A stretch of DNA of 30,271 bases from Porphyromonadaceae bacterium UBA7048 (GCA_002493945.1 DLAL01000086.1:1-30271); one strand, 5' to 3'; counted from the stretch's first letter, positions 16,868-25,233 are shown. Numbers and translations are program-made. The notes: a model not told the origin generated them from the sequence alone.

Positions 16868-17791
16868 TCAGGAGTTTTCGGGGAATTTGACGCATACGCG
16901 CAGCTTGGCGCTGCGGCTGCGGGGATTGCGTGCCACTTCGTCGTCGTCGGGCACTATGGCTTTCGGACCGAGCGGCTTCAGCGGCGAGGAGGTGCGGCCG
17001 AAGAGGTCTTTCTCGAGCTCGCCGTCGAGGCGTCCCGAGCGCATGAAGTTCTTCACCATGCGGTCCTCCAGGGAGTGGTAGGTGATGACGGCGAGCCGTC
17101 CGCCGGGGCGCAGCACGTCGACGCACTGCAGCAGGAATGCCTCGAGAGCCTCCATCTCGCCGTTGACGGCTATGCGGAGGGCCTGGAAGACCTGCGCGAG
17201 CTCTTTCTTCTCGCGTGCCGGGTTGATGAAGCGCGAGGCTATGGCCACGAGCCGTCCGGTGGTGTCGACGGGAGAGGTCTGCCGCTCGGCCACGATGGCG
17301 GCCGCCAGACGGCGTGCCTGCTTGAGTTCGCCGTAGGACTTGAATATCTGCGTGAGCGTGTCGGCGTCGGCCGTGGCCACCAGACCGGCGGCGGTGCGGC
17401 GTGCCTGAGGGTTCATGCGCATGTCCAGCGGGCCGTCGGCGCGGAAGGAGAATCCGCGCGAGGCGTCGTCGAAGTGATGCGACGACACCCCGAGGTCGGC
17501 CAGAATACCGTCGACCCGTCCGGTGATGCCGAAGTAGTCGCAGTAGTTCTCGAGCCAGCGGAAATTGCCGTGCACGGGAGTGAAGTGCTCAGATGCCTCG
17601 GCGCGTGCTATGGCGTCGCTGTCCTGATCGATGGAGTAGAGGTGTCCGGAGCCTTCAAGACGCTCCACGATGGCACGCGAATGGCCGCCGCCGCCGAGGG
17701 TGGCGTCGATGTATATGCCTTGAGGCTGCACGTCCAGGGCCTCGAGTGATTGGGACAGAAGTGCAGGGATGTGATAAACGTCTTGATTCAT
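16868..17791 (-). CDS. rsmH: 16S rRNA (cytosine(1402)-N4)-methyltransferase RsmH
   Basis: 307 aa, normal length. RsmH (formerly MraW) uses S-adenosylmethionine to methylate N4 of C1402 in the ribosomal P site. The SAM-binding motif is ATLGGGGHS at 30-38, then ADLGVSSHHFD (98-108) and SRGFSFRADGPLDMRM (111-126), all highly typical. YHSLEDR and the C-terminal NPRSRSAKLR (289-298) complete the family pattern. It is the first gene of the minus-strand division unit; mraZ, which normally stands upstream, is missing and the divergent asnS begins 285 bp away. Confidence 0.98.
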   Translation of the reverse strand: MNQDVYHIPALLSQSLEALDVQPQGIYIDATLGGGGHSRAIVERLEGSGHLYSIDQDSDAIARAEASEHFTPVHGNFRWLENYCDYFGITGRVDGILADLGVSSHHFDDASRGFSFRADGPLDMRMNPQARRTAAGLVATADADTLTQIFKSYGELKQARRLAAAIVAERQTSPVDTTGRLVAIASRFINPAREKKELAQVFQALRIAVNGEMEALEAFLLQCVDVLRPGGRLAVITYHSLEDRMVKNFMRSGRLDGELEKDLFGRTSSPLKPLGPKAIVPDDDEVARNPRSRSAKLRVCVKFPENS

Positions 17792-17931
17792 ACGTAAATA
17801 ACTATTGGAAGTGATTCGCTCTTTTCAGGCTGTAAAATTAGCGTTTTTTGTTGAGAGTTTACATATGAAAACAGAAAAACTTTTCATCTTTTAAGAAAAA
17901 GTTATCAACAGTCTTGCGGAGGGCGGACGGG

Positions 17932-17945
17932 TTTACAAATGTAAA
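17932..17945. promoter_or_regulatory. Palindrome TTTACAAATGTAAA, possible operator
   Basis: TTTACA and TGTAAA are perfect inverted copies separated by AA. The site sits exactly over the candidate minus-strand -7 box, so a dimeric repressor bound here could block division-gene transcription. No regulator for it is visible in the window. Confidence 0.35.
17936..17943 (-). promoter_or_regulatory. Candidate -7 box for the rsmH-led division unit
   Basis: The minus strand reads TACATTTG, a match to the Bacteroidota -7 consensus TAnnTTTG. A start around 17929 would leave a leader of about 138 nt before rsmH. No TTTG -33 element stands 19-21 bp upstream, where the DNA is GC-rich, so this is a candidate only. 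The box overlaps the palindrome at 17932-17945. Confidence 0.4.
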
Positions 17946-18037
17946 TTGTCTCCCGCGCCGCCTCCGCAGGGCGCCTCTCCGGGGCCTCCGGTGAAAAATA
18001 AGCGCCCGCGGATACCCGGATTTTGCAAAAAAAATCT

Positions 18038-18045
18038 TAACTTTG
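18038..18045 (+). promoter_or_regulatory. asnS promoter, -7 box
   Basis: TAACTTTG matches TAnnTTTG exactly and follows an A-run. A TTTG lies at 18022-18025 but only 12 bp upstream, shorter than the usual spacing of about 19, so the -33 element is weak or absent. Transcription would start near 18052, leaving a leader of about 25 nt before asnS. Confidence 0.65.
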
Positions 18046-18076
18046 CGGATTAAAGAAACATAGACCTAAAAGAGCA

Positions 18077-19465
18077 ATGAAACGTACCAAAATAGCCGAT
18101 ATATTCGACCCTGCGCTGGTAGGCAGCGAAGTATGTGTCAAAGGATGGGTGCGCACCCGCCGTGGCAACAAGAATGTGCAGTTCGTGGCACTCAACGACG
18201 GTTCGACGGTCCGCAATCTCCAGATTGTGTTCGACCTGACCAAGTTCTCCGACGAGCAGCTCAAGCCCGTCACCACCGGTTCGTCGCTGTGCGTCACCGG
18301 CCGCCTGGTCGAGTCGATGGGCAAAGGCCAGTCCTGTGAGGTACAGGCCGATACCCTCGAAATCTACGGCACCGCCGACCCCGAGGCATATCCGCTGCAG
18401 AAGAAGGGCCACACCCTGGAGTTCCTCCGCGAGAAGGCTCATCTGCGTCCCCGTACGGCCACGTTCGGCGCCATCCTGCGTATCCGCAGCGCCCTGGCCT
18501 TCGCCATCCACAACTTCTTCCGCGAGAAGGGTTTCTTCTATCTCAACACCCCTCTGATTACGGCCAGCGACTGTGAGGGCGCGGGCGCCATGTTCCAGGT
18601 CACCACCCTCGACCTCGAGAAGCTGCCCCGCACCGAGGACGGCAAGGTCGACTACACGAAGGACTTCTTCGGCAAGCCCACGGCACTGACCGTGTCGGGC
18701 CAGCTTGAAGGCGAGCTCGGTGCCACCGCACTGGGCGCCATCTACACCTTCGGCCCGACATTCCGCGCCGAGAACTCCAACACGCCCCGTCACCTGTCGG
18801 AATTCTGGATGATAGAGCCCGAGATGGCCTTCTACGACATCACCGACAACATGGAGCTGGCCGAGGAGTTCGTCAAGTACTGCATCCAGTACGCCCTCGA
18901 CCACTGCCGCGACGACATCGAGTTCCTCTGCGAGCACTTCGACAAGGAGCTCATCTCGCGTCTTGAGTTCGTGCTCCACAACGACTTCGTGCGCCTGACC
19001 TACACCGAGGGCATAGAGATACTCAAGGCTTCGGGCAAGAAGTTCGAGTACCCCGTGGAGTGGGGCGTCGACCTCCAGAGCGAGCACGAGCGCTACCTGG
19101 TGGAGCAGCACTTCAAGCGTCCGGTCATCCTCACCGACTATCCGCGCGACATCAAGGCATTCTACATGAAGCAGAACGAGGACGGCAAGACCGTCCGCGC
19201 CATGGACGTGCTCTTCCCACAGATCGGCGAAATCATCGGCGGTTCCGAGCGTGAGGCCGACTACGACAAGCTCCTGCGCCGCATCAACGAGATGAACATC
19301 CCGATGAAGGATATGTGGTGGTATCTCGACACACGCCGCTTCGGCACCGTGCCTCACAGCGGCTTCGGCCTCGGCTTCGAGCGCCTCGTGCTCTTCGTCA
19401 CCGGCATGACCAACATCCGCGACGTCATCCCCTTCCCCCGTACACCGAACAACGCTGAATTCTAA
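18077..19465 (+). CDS. asnS: Asparaginyl-tRNA synthetase
   Basis: 462 aa, full length. It charges tRNA-Asn with asparagine in two ATP-dependent steps in the cytoplasm. An N-terminal OB-fold anticodon-binding domain occupies about 1-105 (VKGWVRTRRGNKNVQF at 21-36). The class IIb catalytic core follows, with motif 2 FRAENSNTPRHLSEFW at 229-244 and motif 3 GFGLGFER at 429-436. The wording ENSNT...EFWM and the end DVIPFPRTP separate AsnRS from AspRS. The presence of AsnRS means Asn-tRNA is made directly. First gene of the plus-strand unit; lysS follows after 23 bp. Confidence 0.98.
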   Translation: MKRTKIADIFDPALVGSEVCVKGWVRTRRGNKNVQFVALNDGSTVRNLQIVFDLTKFSDEQLKPVTTGSSLCVTGRLVESMGKGQSCEVQADTLEIYGTADPEAYPLQKKGHTLEFLREKAHLRPRTATFGAILRIRSALAFAIHNFFREKGFFYLNTPLITASDCEGAGAMFQVTTLDLEKLPRTEDGKVDYTKDFFGKPTALTVSGQLEGELGATALGAIYTFGPTFRAENSNTPRHLSEFWMIEPEMAFYDITDNMELAEEFVKYCIQYALDHCRDDIEFLCEHFDKELISRLEFVLHNDFVRLTYTEGIEILKASGKKFEYPVEWGVDLQSEHERYLVEQHFKRPVILTDYPRDIKAFYMKQNEDGKTVRAMDVLFPQIGEIIGGSEREADYDKLLRRINEMNIPMKDMWWYLDTRRFGTVPHSGFGLGFERLVLFVTGMTNIRDVIPFPRTPNNAEF

Positions 19466-19488
19466 GAACCGATAGTACAATCCGATAT

Positions 19489-21222
19489 ATGAATCCACTC
19501 GAACTGAGCGAACAGGAACAGATACGGCGCGGCAGCATGGCCGAACTCCGCCGTATGGGTATAGAACCTTATCCCGCAGCCGAATACAAGGTCACGGGCT
19601 ACAGCGACGAAATCAAAGCCAACTTCTCGGACGACGCCGAGCCCCGTGAGGTGTCGGTGGCCGGACGCATCATGAGCCGCCGCATCATGGGCAAGGCTTC
19701 ATTCGTGGAGCTGCAGGACTCACGCGGCCGCATCCAGATATACATCTCGCGCGACGACATCTGTCCGGACGAGAACAAGGACCTCTACAACGTCGTGTTC
19801 AAGAAACTCCTTGACATCGGCGACTTCGTAGGCTTCACAGGCCGTGTCTTCCGCACACAGACGGGCGAAATCTCAGTCCACGCCGACTCGATGACCGTGC
19901 TGAGCAAGAGCCTCCGCCCCCTGCCCATCGTGAAGGTCAAGGACGGCGTCACCTATGATGCCTTCGACGACCCCGAGCTCCGCTATCGCCGCCGCTACGT
20001 CGACCTGGTGGTCAACGACGGTGTCAAGCAGATATTCCTCAAGCGCACCAAGGTGTACACGTCGATGCGCGAGTACTTCAACGCCGCCGGCTACATCGAG
20101 GTAGAGACCCCGATACTCCAGTCCATCCCCGGCGGTGCCGCAGCGCGTCCCTTCATCACCCACCACAACGCGCTCGACATCCCCCTCTATCTCCGCATCG
20201 CCGACGAACTCTACCTCAAGCGCCTCATCGTGGGCGGCTTCGAGGGCGTGTACGAGTTCTCCAAGAACTTCCGCAACGAAGGCATGGACCGCACGCACAA
20301 CCCCGAGTTCACCTGCATGGAGATATACGTGGCCTACAAGGACTATAACTGGATGATGGACTTCACAGAGAAGATGCTTGAGAAGATCTGTCTCGACGTC
20401 AACGGCACCACCGAGGTCAAGGTGGGCGACAACGTCATCAGTTTCAAGGCTCCCTTCCCGCGCGTGACTATGGCCCAGGCCATCAAGGAGCATACGGGAG
20501 TCGACATCAACGGCATGGACGAGGAGCAGCTCCGCGAAGCCGCGCGCAAGCTCGGCATAGAGGTCGACGAGACCATGGGCAAGGGCAAGCTCATCGACGA
20601 AATCTTCGGCGAGACCTGCGAGGGCACCTACATCCAGCCCACCTTCATCACCGACTATCCTATCGAGATGTCGCCTCTGACCAAGCGTCACCGCGACAAC
20701 CCCGAGCTGACCGAGCGCTTCGAGCTCATGGTCAACGGCAAGGAACTCGCCAACGCATACAGCGAGCTCAATGACCCCATCGACCAGTATGAGCGCTTCG
20801 TCGAGCAGATGCGTCTGGGCGAGAAGGGCGACGACGAGGCCATGATCATCGACGCCGACTTCATCCGCGCCCTCGAGTACGGCATGCCCCCCACATCGGG
20901 CATGGGCATCGGCATGGACCGTCTGGTCATGCTCATGACCGGACAGACCGCCATCCAGGAAGTGCTCCTCTTCCCCCAGATGCGCCCCGAGAAGGTCGAG
21001 AAGCGCGACAGCGCCGAGGCTTTCGCCGCCGTAGGCGTGCCCGAAGAGTGGGTTGCACCCCTTCAGAAGGCCGGTATCCTCACTGTGGCCGCGCTGGCCG
21101 GAGCCGCAGCAGGCAAGCTCTTCCAGGACCTCTGCGGCATCAACAAGAAGAACAAGCTCGGCCTGAAGAACCCAGGCGCCGAGGGCGTGGCCGCATGGAT
21201 CGAGGCCGCAGCCAAGGCGTAA
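19489..21222 (+). CDS. lysS: Lysyl-tRNA synthetase (class II) with C-terminal extension
   Basis: 577 aa against 505 in E. coli. It charges tRNA-Lys in the cytoplasm. The OB-fold anticodon-binding domain spans about 50-160, with VAGRIMSRRIMGKASF early in it. The class IIb core shows motif 2 (FRNEGMDRTHNPEFT) and motif 3 (GMGIGMDRLVML). After the normal end at about residue 502 there is a further ~75 aa: a linker, then a compact Ala/Gly-rich helical region with KAGILTVAAL and AWIEAAAKA. It looks like a helix-hairpin-helix type domain, which I believe is common in Bacteroidota LysRS; its job is unknown to me. gpsA starts 30 bp downstream. Confidence 0.97.
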   Translation: MNPLELSEQEQIRRGSMAELRRMGIEPYPAAEYKVTGYSDEIKANFSDDAEPREVSVAGRIMSRRIMGKASFVELQDSRGRIQIYISRDDICPDENKDLYNVVFKKLLDIGDFVGFTGRVFRTQTGEISVHADSMTVLSKSLRPLPIVKVKDGVTYDAFDDPELRYRRRYVDLVVNDGVKQIFLKRTKVYTSMREYFNAAGYIEVETPILQSIPGGAAARPFITHHNALDIPLYLRIADELYLKRLIVGGFEGVYEFSKNFRNEGMDRTHNPEFTCMEIYVAYKDYNWMMDFTEKMLEKICLDVNGTTEVKVGDNVISFKAPFPRVTMAQAIKEHTGVDINGMDEEQLREAARKLGIEVDETMGKGKLIDEIFGETCEGTYIQPTFITDYPIEMSPLTKRHRDNPELTERFELMVNGKELANAYSELNDPIDQYERFVEQMRLGEKGDDEAMIIDADFIRALEYGMPPTSGMGIGMDRLVMLMTGQTAIQEVLLFPQMRPEKVEKRDSAEAFAAVGVPEEWVAPLQKAGILTVAALAGAAAGKLFQDLCGINKKNKLGLKNPGAEGVAAWIEAAAKA

Positions 21223-21252
21223 ACAGTTTTGTGTGTTAATAATCCGACAGAT

Positions 21253-22263
21253 ATGGACAACGACAAGGTATTGTTCCCCGGACACATCGCCGTGATGGGC
21301 GGCGGCAGCTGGGCCACGGCTCTGGCCAAGCTCCTCCTCCAGAACTGCGACACCATCACATGGTATATGCGCCGCGACGACCGCATCGATGACTTCAGGC
21401 GTCTGCGTCACAATCCGGCATATCTCACCGATGTGATTTTCGACATCGAGCGCATCAACTTCTCGAGCGACATCAACGACGTATGCACCGTGGCCGACAC
21501 GCTGCTGATGGTGATGCCGTCGCCCTACTTCAAGTCGCATGCCGACAAAATCACGGTCGACATCTCGGGCAAGTCCGTCATCTCGGCTGTCAAGGGCATA
21601 GTCCCCGACTCCAACGAACTGGTGTCGGACTACGTCATCAGCCGCTTCGGCGTCGACCGCAGCCGCATGCTGGTGGTGTCGGGTCCGTGTCATGCCGAGG
21701 AAGTGGCGCTCGACCGTCCGTCGTACCTCACCATAGGCTGCGCCGATACGGCCCGTGCCGAGCTTTTCGCGCCATGTCTGTCGGGCAAACATAACCACAC
21801 CATCACCTCCAACGATGTCGACGGTATCGAGTATGCCGCCGTGCTGAAGAATGTCTATGCCATCGCCGCAGGCATCATCCACGGCATGAAGATAGGCGAC
21901 AACATGACGGCCATACTCATATCGAACGCCATCCGCGAGATGGAGCGCTTCCTTGACGCCGTGGCGCCCAAGCAGCGCAATATCTGCGACTCAGTATATC
22001 TGGGCGACCTCCTCGTGACGGGATACTCGCGCTTCTCGCGCAACCACAACTTCGGATCCATGATAGGCCGCGGATACTCCGTCAAGGCCGCCCTCATGGA
22101 GATGGAGCAGACCGCCGAAGGATACTACGGCACCAAGTGCATCACCGACATCAACGGACACTACGGCGTGGACATGCCTATCCTCGACGCAGTGTATTCG
22201 ATATTGTACAAAGGCGTGCCGGCTCCACGTGCGCTGGCAGCCATCAGCAGGGTCATGAACTGA
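21253..22263 (+). CDS. gpsA: NAD(P)-dependent glycerol-3-phosphate dehydrogenase
   Basis: 336 aa from the ATG at 21253; the open frame extends to a TTG at 21229, but the ATG gives the normal family length. GpsA reduces dihydroxyacetone phosphate to sn-glycerol 3-phosphate, the backbone for phospholipids. The NAD(P)-binding loop is AVMGGGSWATALA at 13-25, where the family has G-x-G-x-W-G-T; here the second half reads SWAT rather than SWGT. VSGPCHAEEV and VLKNVYAIAAGI (the latter with the catalytic-region lysine) are standard. The rlmN start codon lies 1 bp after its stop. Confidence 0.96.
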   Translation: MDNDKVLFPGHIAVMGGGSWATALAKLLLQNCDTITWYMRRDDRIDDFRRLRHNPAYLTDVIFDIERINFSSDINDVCTVADTLLMVMPSPYFKSHADKITVDISGKSVISAVKGIVPDSNELVSDYVISRFGVDRSRMLVVSGPCHAEEVALDRPSYLTIGCADTARAELFAPCLSGKHNHTITSNDVDGIEYAAVLKNVYAIAAGIIHGMKIGDNMTAILISNAIREMERFLDAVAPKQRNICDSVYLGDLLVTGYSRFSRNHNFGSMIGRGYSVKAALMEMEQTAEGYYGTKCITDINGHYGVDMPILDAVYSILYKGVPAPRALAAISRVMN

Positions 22264-22264
22264 T

Positions 22265-23296
22265 ATGGAACAGAACGACGACCGCAAGCTCCTGGGCATG
22301 AATCCGGCTCGGCTGGCCGAAGTGGCTGCCGAAGTGGGGCTCAAGCCCTTCGCCGCCAAGCAGATGGCGGCATGGCTCTATCAGAAGAAGGTGACCGACA
22401 TCGACAGCATGACCGACCTGTCGAAGTATGCGCGCGCCAAACTCGTGCAGCGCGGCTACCACATAGGCTGCGTGGCTCCCAAGGCCGAGGCCCGCAGTGC
22501 CGACGGCACCGTCAAGTATCTCTTCGAGGGCGTCGGAGGCCGCGACATCGAGGCAGTGTACATCCCCGACAAGGAGCGCGCCACCCTCTGCGTATCCTCG
22601 CAGGCCGGCTGCCGCATGAACTGCCGCTTCTGCATGACAGGACAGGGCGGATGGCAGGGCAACCTCGACGCCGGAGCCATCATCAACCAGATACTCTCCA
22701 TCCCCGAGAGCGACACGCTGACCAACATCGTCTTCATGGGCATGGGCGAACCGGCCGACAACATCGGCCAGGTACTCGCCGCTCTGGAGATACTCACCGC
22801 CAAGTGGGGCATGGCATGGAGTCCGCGGCGCATCACCGTGTCGTCGATAGGCAAGCTCGACGGTCTCAAACGGCTGCTCGACAGCACGCAGGTCCACATC
22901 GCCATAAGCATCCACTCACCCTACGCCCTCGAGCGCGAGCAGCTCATGCCGGTGGAGAAAGCCTTCCCGATGCGCGAGGTGCTCAGACTCCTGCGGCAGT
23001 ATGACTTCGCCCATCAGCGGCGTCTGTCGATGGAGTATACGATGTTCGACCGGCTCAACGATGACGACCGCCATGCCGACGCGCTCGCACGCGTGCTCAA
23101 GGGCATGGACGTGCGCGTCAACCTCATACGCTTCCACAAGACTCCGGGCTTCGACGGCGCGCCGTCGACACGCGAGGCCATGGAGCGCTTCCGCGACCGC
23201 CTCAATGCCGCCGGCATCACGGCCACCATACGCGCCTCGCGCGGCGAGGACATCATGGCCGCCTGCGGCATGCTCGCCGGCAAGAAAAAAGATTAA
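22265..23296 (+). CDS. rlmN: 23S rRNA/tRNA adenine-C2 methyltransferase RlmN (radical SAM)
   Basis: 343 aa. RlmN methylates C2 of A2503 in 23S rRNA and of A37 in some tRNAs through a radical SAM mechanism. The 4Fe-4S cluster motif CxxxCxxC is at Cys116, Cys120 and Cys123 (GCRMNCRFCMTG). Cys109, seven residues earlier, and the methyl-carrying cysteine Cys334 near the C-terminus match the spacing in E. coli. GMGEPADN is the SAM-binding GGEP-like element. The related resistance enzyme Cfr is unlikely given the housekeeping context and the RlmN-type N-terminal domain. It is coupled to gpsA and followed by pdxA after 12 bp. Confidence 0.97.
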   Translation: MEQNDDRKLLGMNPARLAEVAAEVGLKPFAAKQMAAWLYQKKVTDIDSMTDLSKYARAKLVQRGYHIGCVAPKAEARSADGTVKYLFEGVGGRDIEAVYIPDKERATLCVSSQAGCRMNCRFCMTGQGGWQGNLDAGAIINQILSIPESDTLTNIVFMGMGEPADNIGQVLAALEILTAKWGMAWSPRRITVSSIGKLDGLKRLLDSTQVHIAISIHSPYALEREQLMPVEKAFPMREVLRLLRQYDFAHQRRLSMEYTMFDRLNDDDRHADALARVLKGMDVRVNLIRFHKTPGFDGAPSTREAMERFRDRLNAAGITATIRASRGEDIMAACGMLAGKKKD

Positions 23297-23308
23297 AAAC
23301 TGACTACC

Positions 23309-24502
23309 ATGACAAGAAAGATAAAGGTGGGCATCACCCACGGCGATACCAACGGCATAGGCTACGAAGTCATCCTCAAGCTCCTTGAGGATCCGCGCAT
23401 AGCCGACCTCTGCACCGTCATAGTGTACGGGTCGGCCAAGGCCGCGTCATTCTACCGCAAGGCCATGGAACTGCCGCAGGTGCAGTTCAACCGCATAGAC
23501 TCCGCCGCCGATGCGCGCGAAGGCGCCTATAACATCATCAACGTCGTGCCCGAGGATCTCAAGATAGACCCGGGCATGGCCACCGAGGCTTCCGGCGCCG
23601 CAGCGCTGGCCGCTCTCGAGGCTGCCGTGACCGACATCCGCAAGGGCGACATCGACGTGCTGGTGACGGCGCCTATCAACAAGCACGCCATCCAGAGCCC
23701 CGAATTCAAGTTCCCGGGCCACACCGAGTATCTCGAGGCATCGGCCGCTGCCGACCTTGAGGAAGGCGCCGCCGCTCCGCGCGCGCTCATGGTGATGTGC
23801 GCCGGAAAGCTGCGAGTGGCCCTTCTCACCGCGCATACGCCTCTGGCCAAAGTGCCTGCAACGGTGACCAAAGAGGCCATCGTGGAGCGTCTGACGGAGT
23901 TCGACCGCTCGCTGCGCCGCGACTTCGGCGTGCAGTGTCCGCGCATAGGCGTGCTCTCGCTCAATCCCCACGCCGGGGAGAACGGGCTGCTGGGCTCAGA
24001 GGAGAACGACATCATCGCGCCTGCCATAGCCGAGGTACGCGAGCAGAAGATTCTCGCCTTCGGTCCCTATGCTTCCGACGGCCTCTTCGGGTCGGGCAAC
24101 TATACGGCCTTCGACGGCATCCTGGCCATGTATCATGACCAGGGTCTGACACCCTTCAAGACCATAGCCATGGAAGAAGGCGTGAACTTCACCGCCGGAC
24201 TCCCCTTCGTGCGCACGTCGCCCGACCACGGCACCGGATACGACATAGCCGGAAAGGGCAAGGCAAGTCCCGACTCGCTGCGCTGCGCGCTCTACGAGGC
24301 TCTTGACGTGTTCCGCAACCGTCAGGTCTACGACGAGGCGTACAGCCGTCCGCTCCGCCGCCAGCACATCGACTCCAAGGAGTCGCGCGGCAAGAGTCCC
24401 GATGCCCGTCCCAAGAGCGCCGAACCCAAGAATACAGAGTCCGTGAACGCCGAGCCCAAGGCCAAGGAGCAGCAGGCGCCCCGGTCGGAAGAGGACAAGT
24501 AA
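23309..24502 (+). CDS. pdxA: 4-hydroxythreonine-4-phosphate dehydrogenase PdxA
   Basis: 397 aa against about 330 in E. coli. PdxA oxidises 4-phosphohydroxy-L-threonine in the DXP-dependent pathway to pyridoxal phosphate, working with PdxJ. The start GITHGDTNGIGYE (8-20) is typical. The three metal-binding histidines are in TAHTPL (His176), NPHAGE (His221) and MYHDQG (His276), and SPDHGTGYDIAGKG (304-317) follows. The catalytic fold ends around residue 347. The remaining 50 residues are a Lys/Glu/Ser/Pro-rich tail with repeated AEPK, probably disordered and not needed for catalysis. The next gene starts 15 bp downstream. Confidence 0.95.
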   Translation: MTRKIKVGITHGDTNGIGYEVILKLLEDPRIADLCTVIVYGSAKAASFYRKAMELPQVQFNRIDSAADAREGAYNIINVVPEDLKIDPGMATEASGAAALAALEAAVTDIRKGDIDVLVTAPINKHAIQSPEFKFPGHTEYLEASAAADLEEGAAAPRALMVMCAGKLRVALLTAHTPLAKVPATVTKEAIVERLTEFDRSLRRDFGVQCPRIGVLSLNPHAGENGLLGSEENDIIAPAIAEVREQKILAFGPYASDGLFGSGNYTAFDGILAMYHDQGLTPFKTIAMEEGVNFTAGLPFVRTSPDHGTGYDIAGKGKASPDSLRCALYEALDVFRNRQVYDEAYSRPLRRQHIDSKESRGKSPDARPKSAEPKNTESVNAEPKAKEQQAPRSEEDK

Positions 24503-24517
24503 ACAACGATATACGCC

Positions 24518-25228
24518 ATGCACTACGCTATTATCGCCGCCGGAAACGGCTCACGTCTGCGCCACGAGGGCGTCGAGGCTCCCAAACCGCTGGTCGACCT
24601 TGACGGCCGTCCGATGGTGCGCCGCCTCATCGAGGTGCTTGCCTCGTACAAGCCCGAGTCGCTCAGCATCGTGGTCAACGAGCAGATGCCCGAGGTGGCG
24701 TCATACATCGAGAGCATCCGCGACAGCTTCGAATTCCCAGTATATCTGACTGTAAAGACCACCGCAAGCGGCGTCCACAGCCTCTATGAGGTGACGCGTC
24801 ACTTCGCCGGCGGCAAGATTGTCATCACTACGGTCGACACCATATTCCTGCAGAGCGACTTCGGCCGCTATGCCGAGGCCTTCGATGATGACGATGACTC
24901 GGACGCTTTCTTCGGCGTGACGCCTTTCATCGACGACGAGAAGCCTCTCTATGTCGATGTCGACCCGGCCACGCAGCTCATCACCGGATTCCGCGGCGAG
25001 CCCTCGGACCACGACCGCTACATCTCGGGCGGCATCTACGGACTCACGGCCCCGGCCGTGCGGCTGCTCGACAGCTTCGTGGCGCAGCCCGCTCCGCGTC
25101 TGCGCGACTACCAGCGCGCGCTGGTCGATACGGGCCTCAAGGTGAGAGCCTTTCCCTTCCCCAAGATTGTCGACGTCGACCATGCCGCCGACATCGACAC
25201 CGCAAGGCAATTCATAATGAACGATTAG
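24518..25228 (+). CDS. Nucleotidyltransferase-like protein (sugar-phosphate NTP transferase fold)
   Basis: 236 aa. The N-terminus IIAAGNGSRL (5-14) followed by KPLVDLDGRPMVRRLIE is the nucleotide-binding signature of the sugar-phosphate nucleotidyltransferase fold, though GNGSRL replaces the more usual GxGTRL. TTVDTIF (104-110) stands in the place of the metal-binding Asp region, and ISGGIYGL (169-176) matches the sugar-binding GG motif. The family includes MurU, RmlA and HddC-type enzymes that make NDP-sugars. Substrate and product are not readable, and no sugar pathway gene lies nearby. An acidic run (Asp-rich, about 127-133) is inserted mid-protein. It lies between pdxA and parE with 15- and 5-bp gaps. 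Confidence 0.85.
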   Translation: MHYAIIAAGNGSRLRHEGVEAPKPLVDLDGRPMVRRLIEVLASYKPESLSIVVNEQMPEVASYIESIRDSFEFPVYLTVKTTASGVHSLYEVTRHFAGGKIVITTVDTIFLQSDFGRYAEAFDDDDDSDAFFGVTPFIDDEKPLYVDVDPATQLITGFRGEPSDHDRYISGGIYGLTAPAVRLLDSFVAQPAPRLRDYQRALVDTGLKVRAFPFPKIVDVDHAADIDTARQFIMND

Positions 25229-25233
25229 AGACT

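Larger units (their letters stand above)
17915..17968. repeat. Long inverted repeat in the divergent promoter region
   Basis: TGCGGAGGGCGG (17915-17926) pairs with CCGCCTCCGCA (17958-17968), 11 bp with one bulged G. The 31-nt loop holds the TTTACA palindrome and the minus-strand -7 box. It may be a cruciform-prone element or an RNA structure in the asnS-direction transcript, although the asnS promoter appears to lie downstream of it. Confidence 0.5.
17792..18076. promoter_or_regulatory. Divergent intergenic region between rsmH and asnS
   Basis: 285 bp without a convincing gene. The half next to rsmH is AT-rich (17792-17910). It is followed by a GC-rich block (17911-18020) containing an inverted repeat and a small palindrome, and then an A-rich stretch holding the asnS -7 box. 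It must contain the promoters for both the division-gene unit and the asnS unit. A 20-codon open frame on the minus strand (17825-17887) is noted but not called. Confidence 0.8.

Noticed and set aside
17899..17910. TTATCAACA, similar to a DnaA box
   Set aside because: A single site with one mismatch to TTATCCACA, no cluster of boxes, no dnaA or dnaN nearby; not evidence for an origin.
18050..21882. 482- and 669-codon minus-strand open frames opposite asnS, lysS and gpsA
   Set aside because: Same shadow effect opposite well-supported synthetase genes; no motif, no start context, and composition typical of reversed GC-rich codons.
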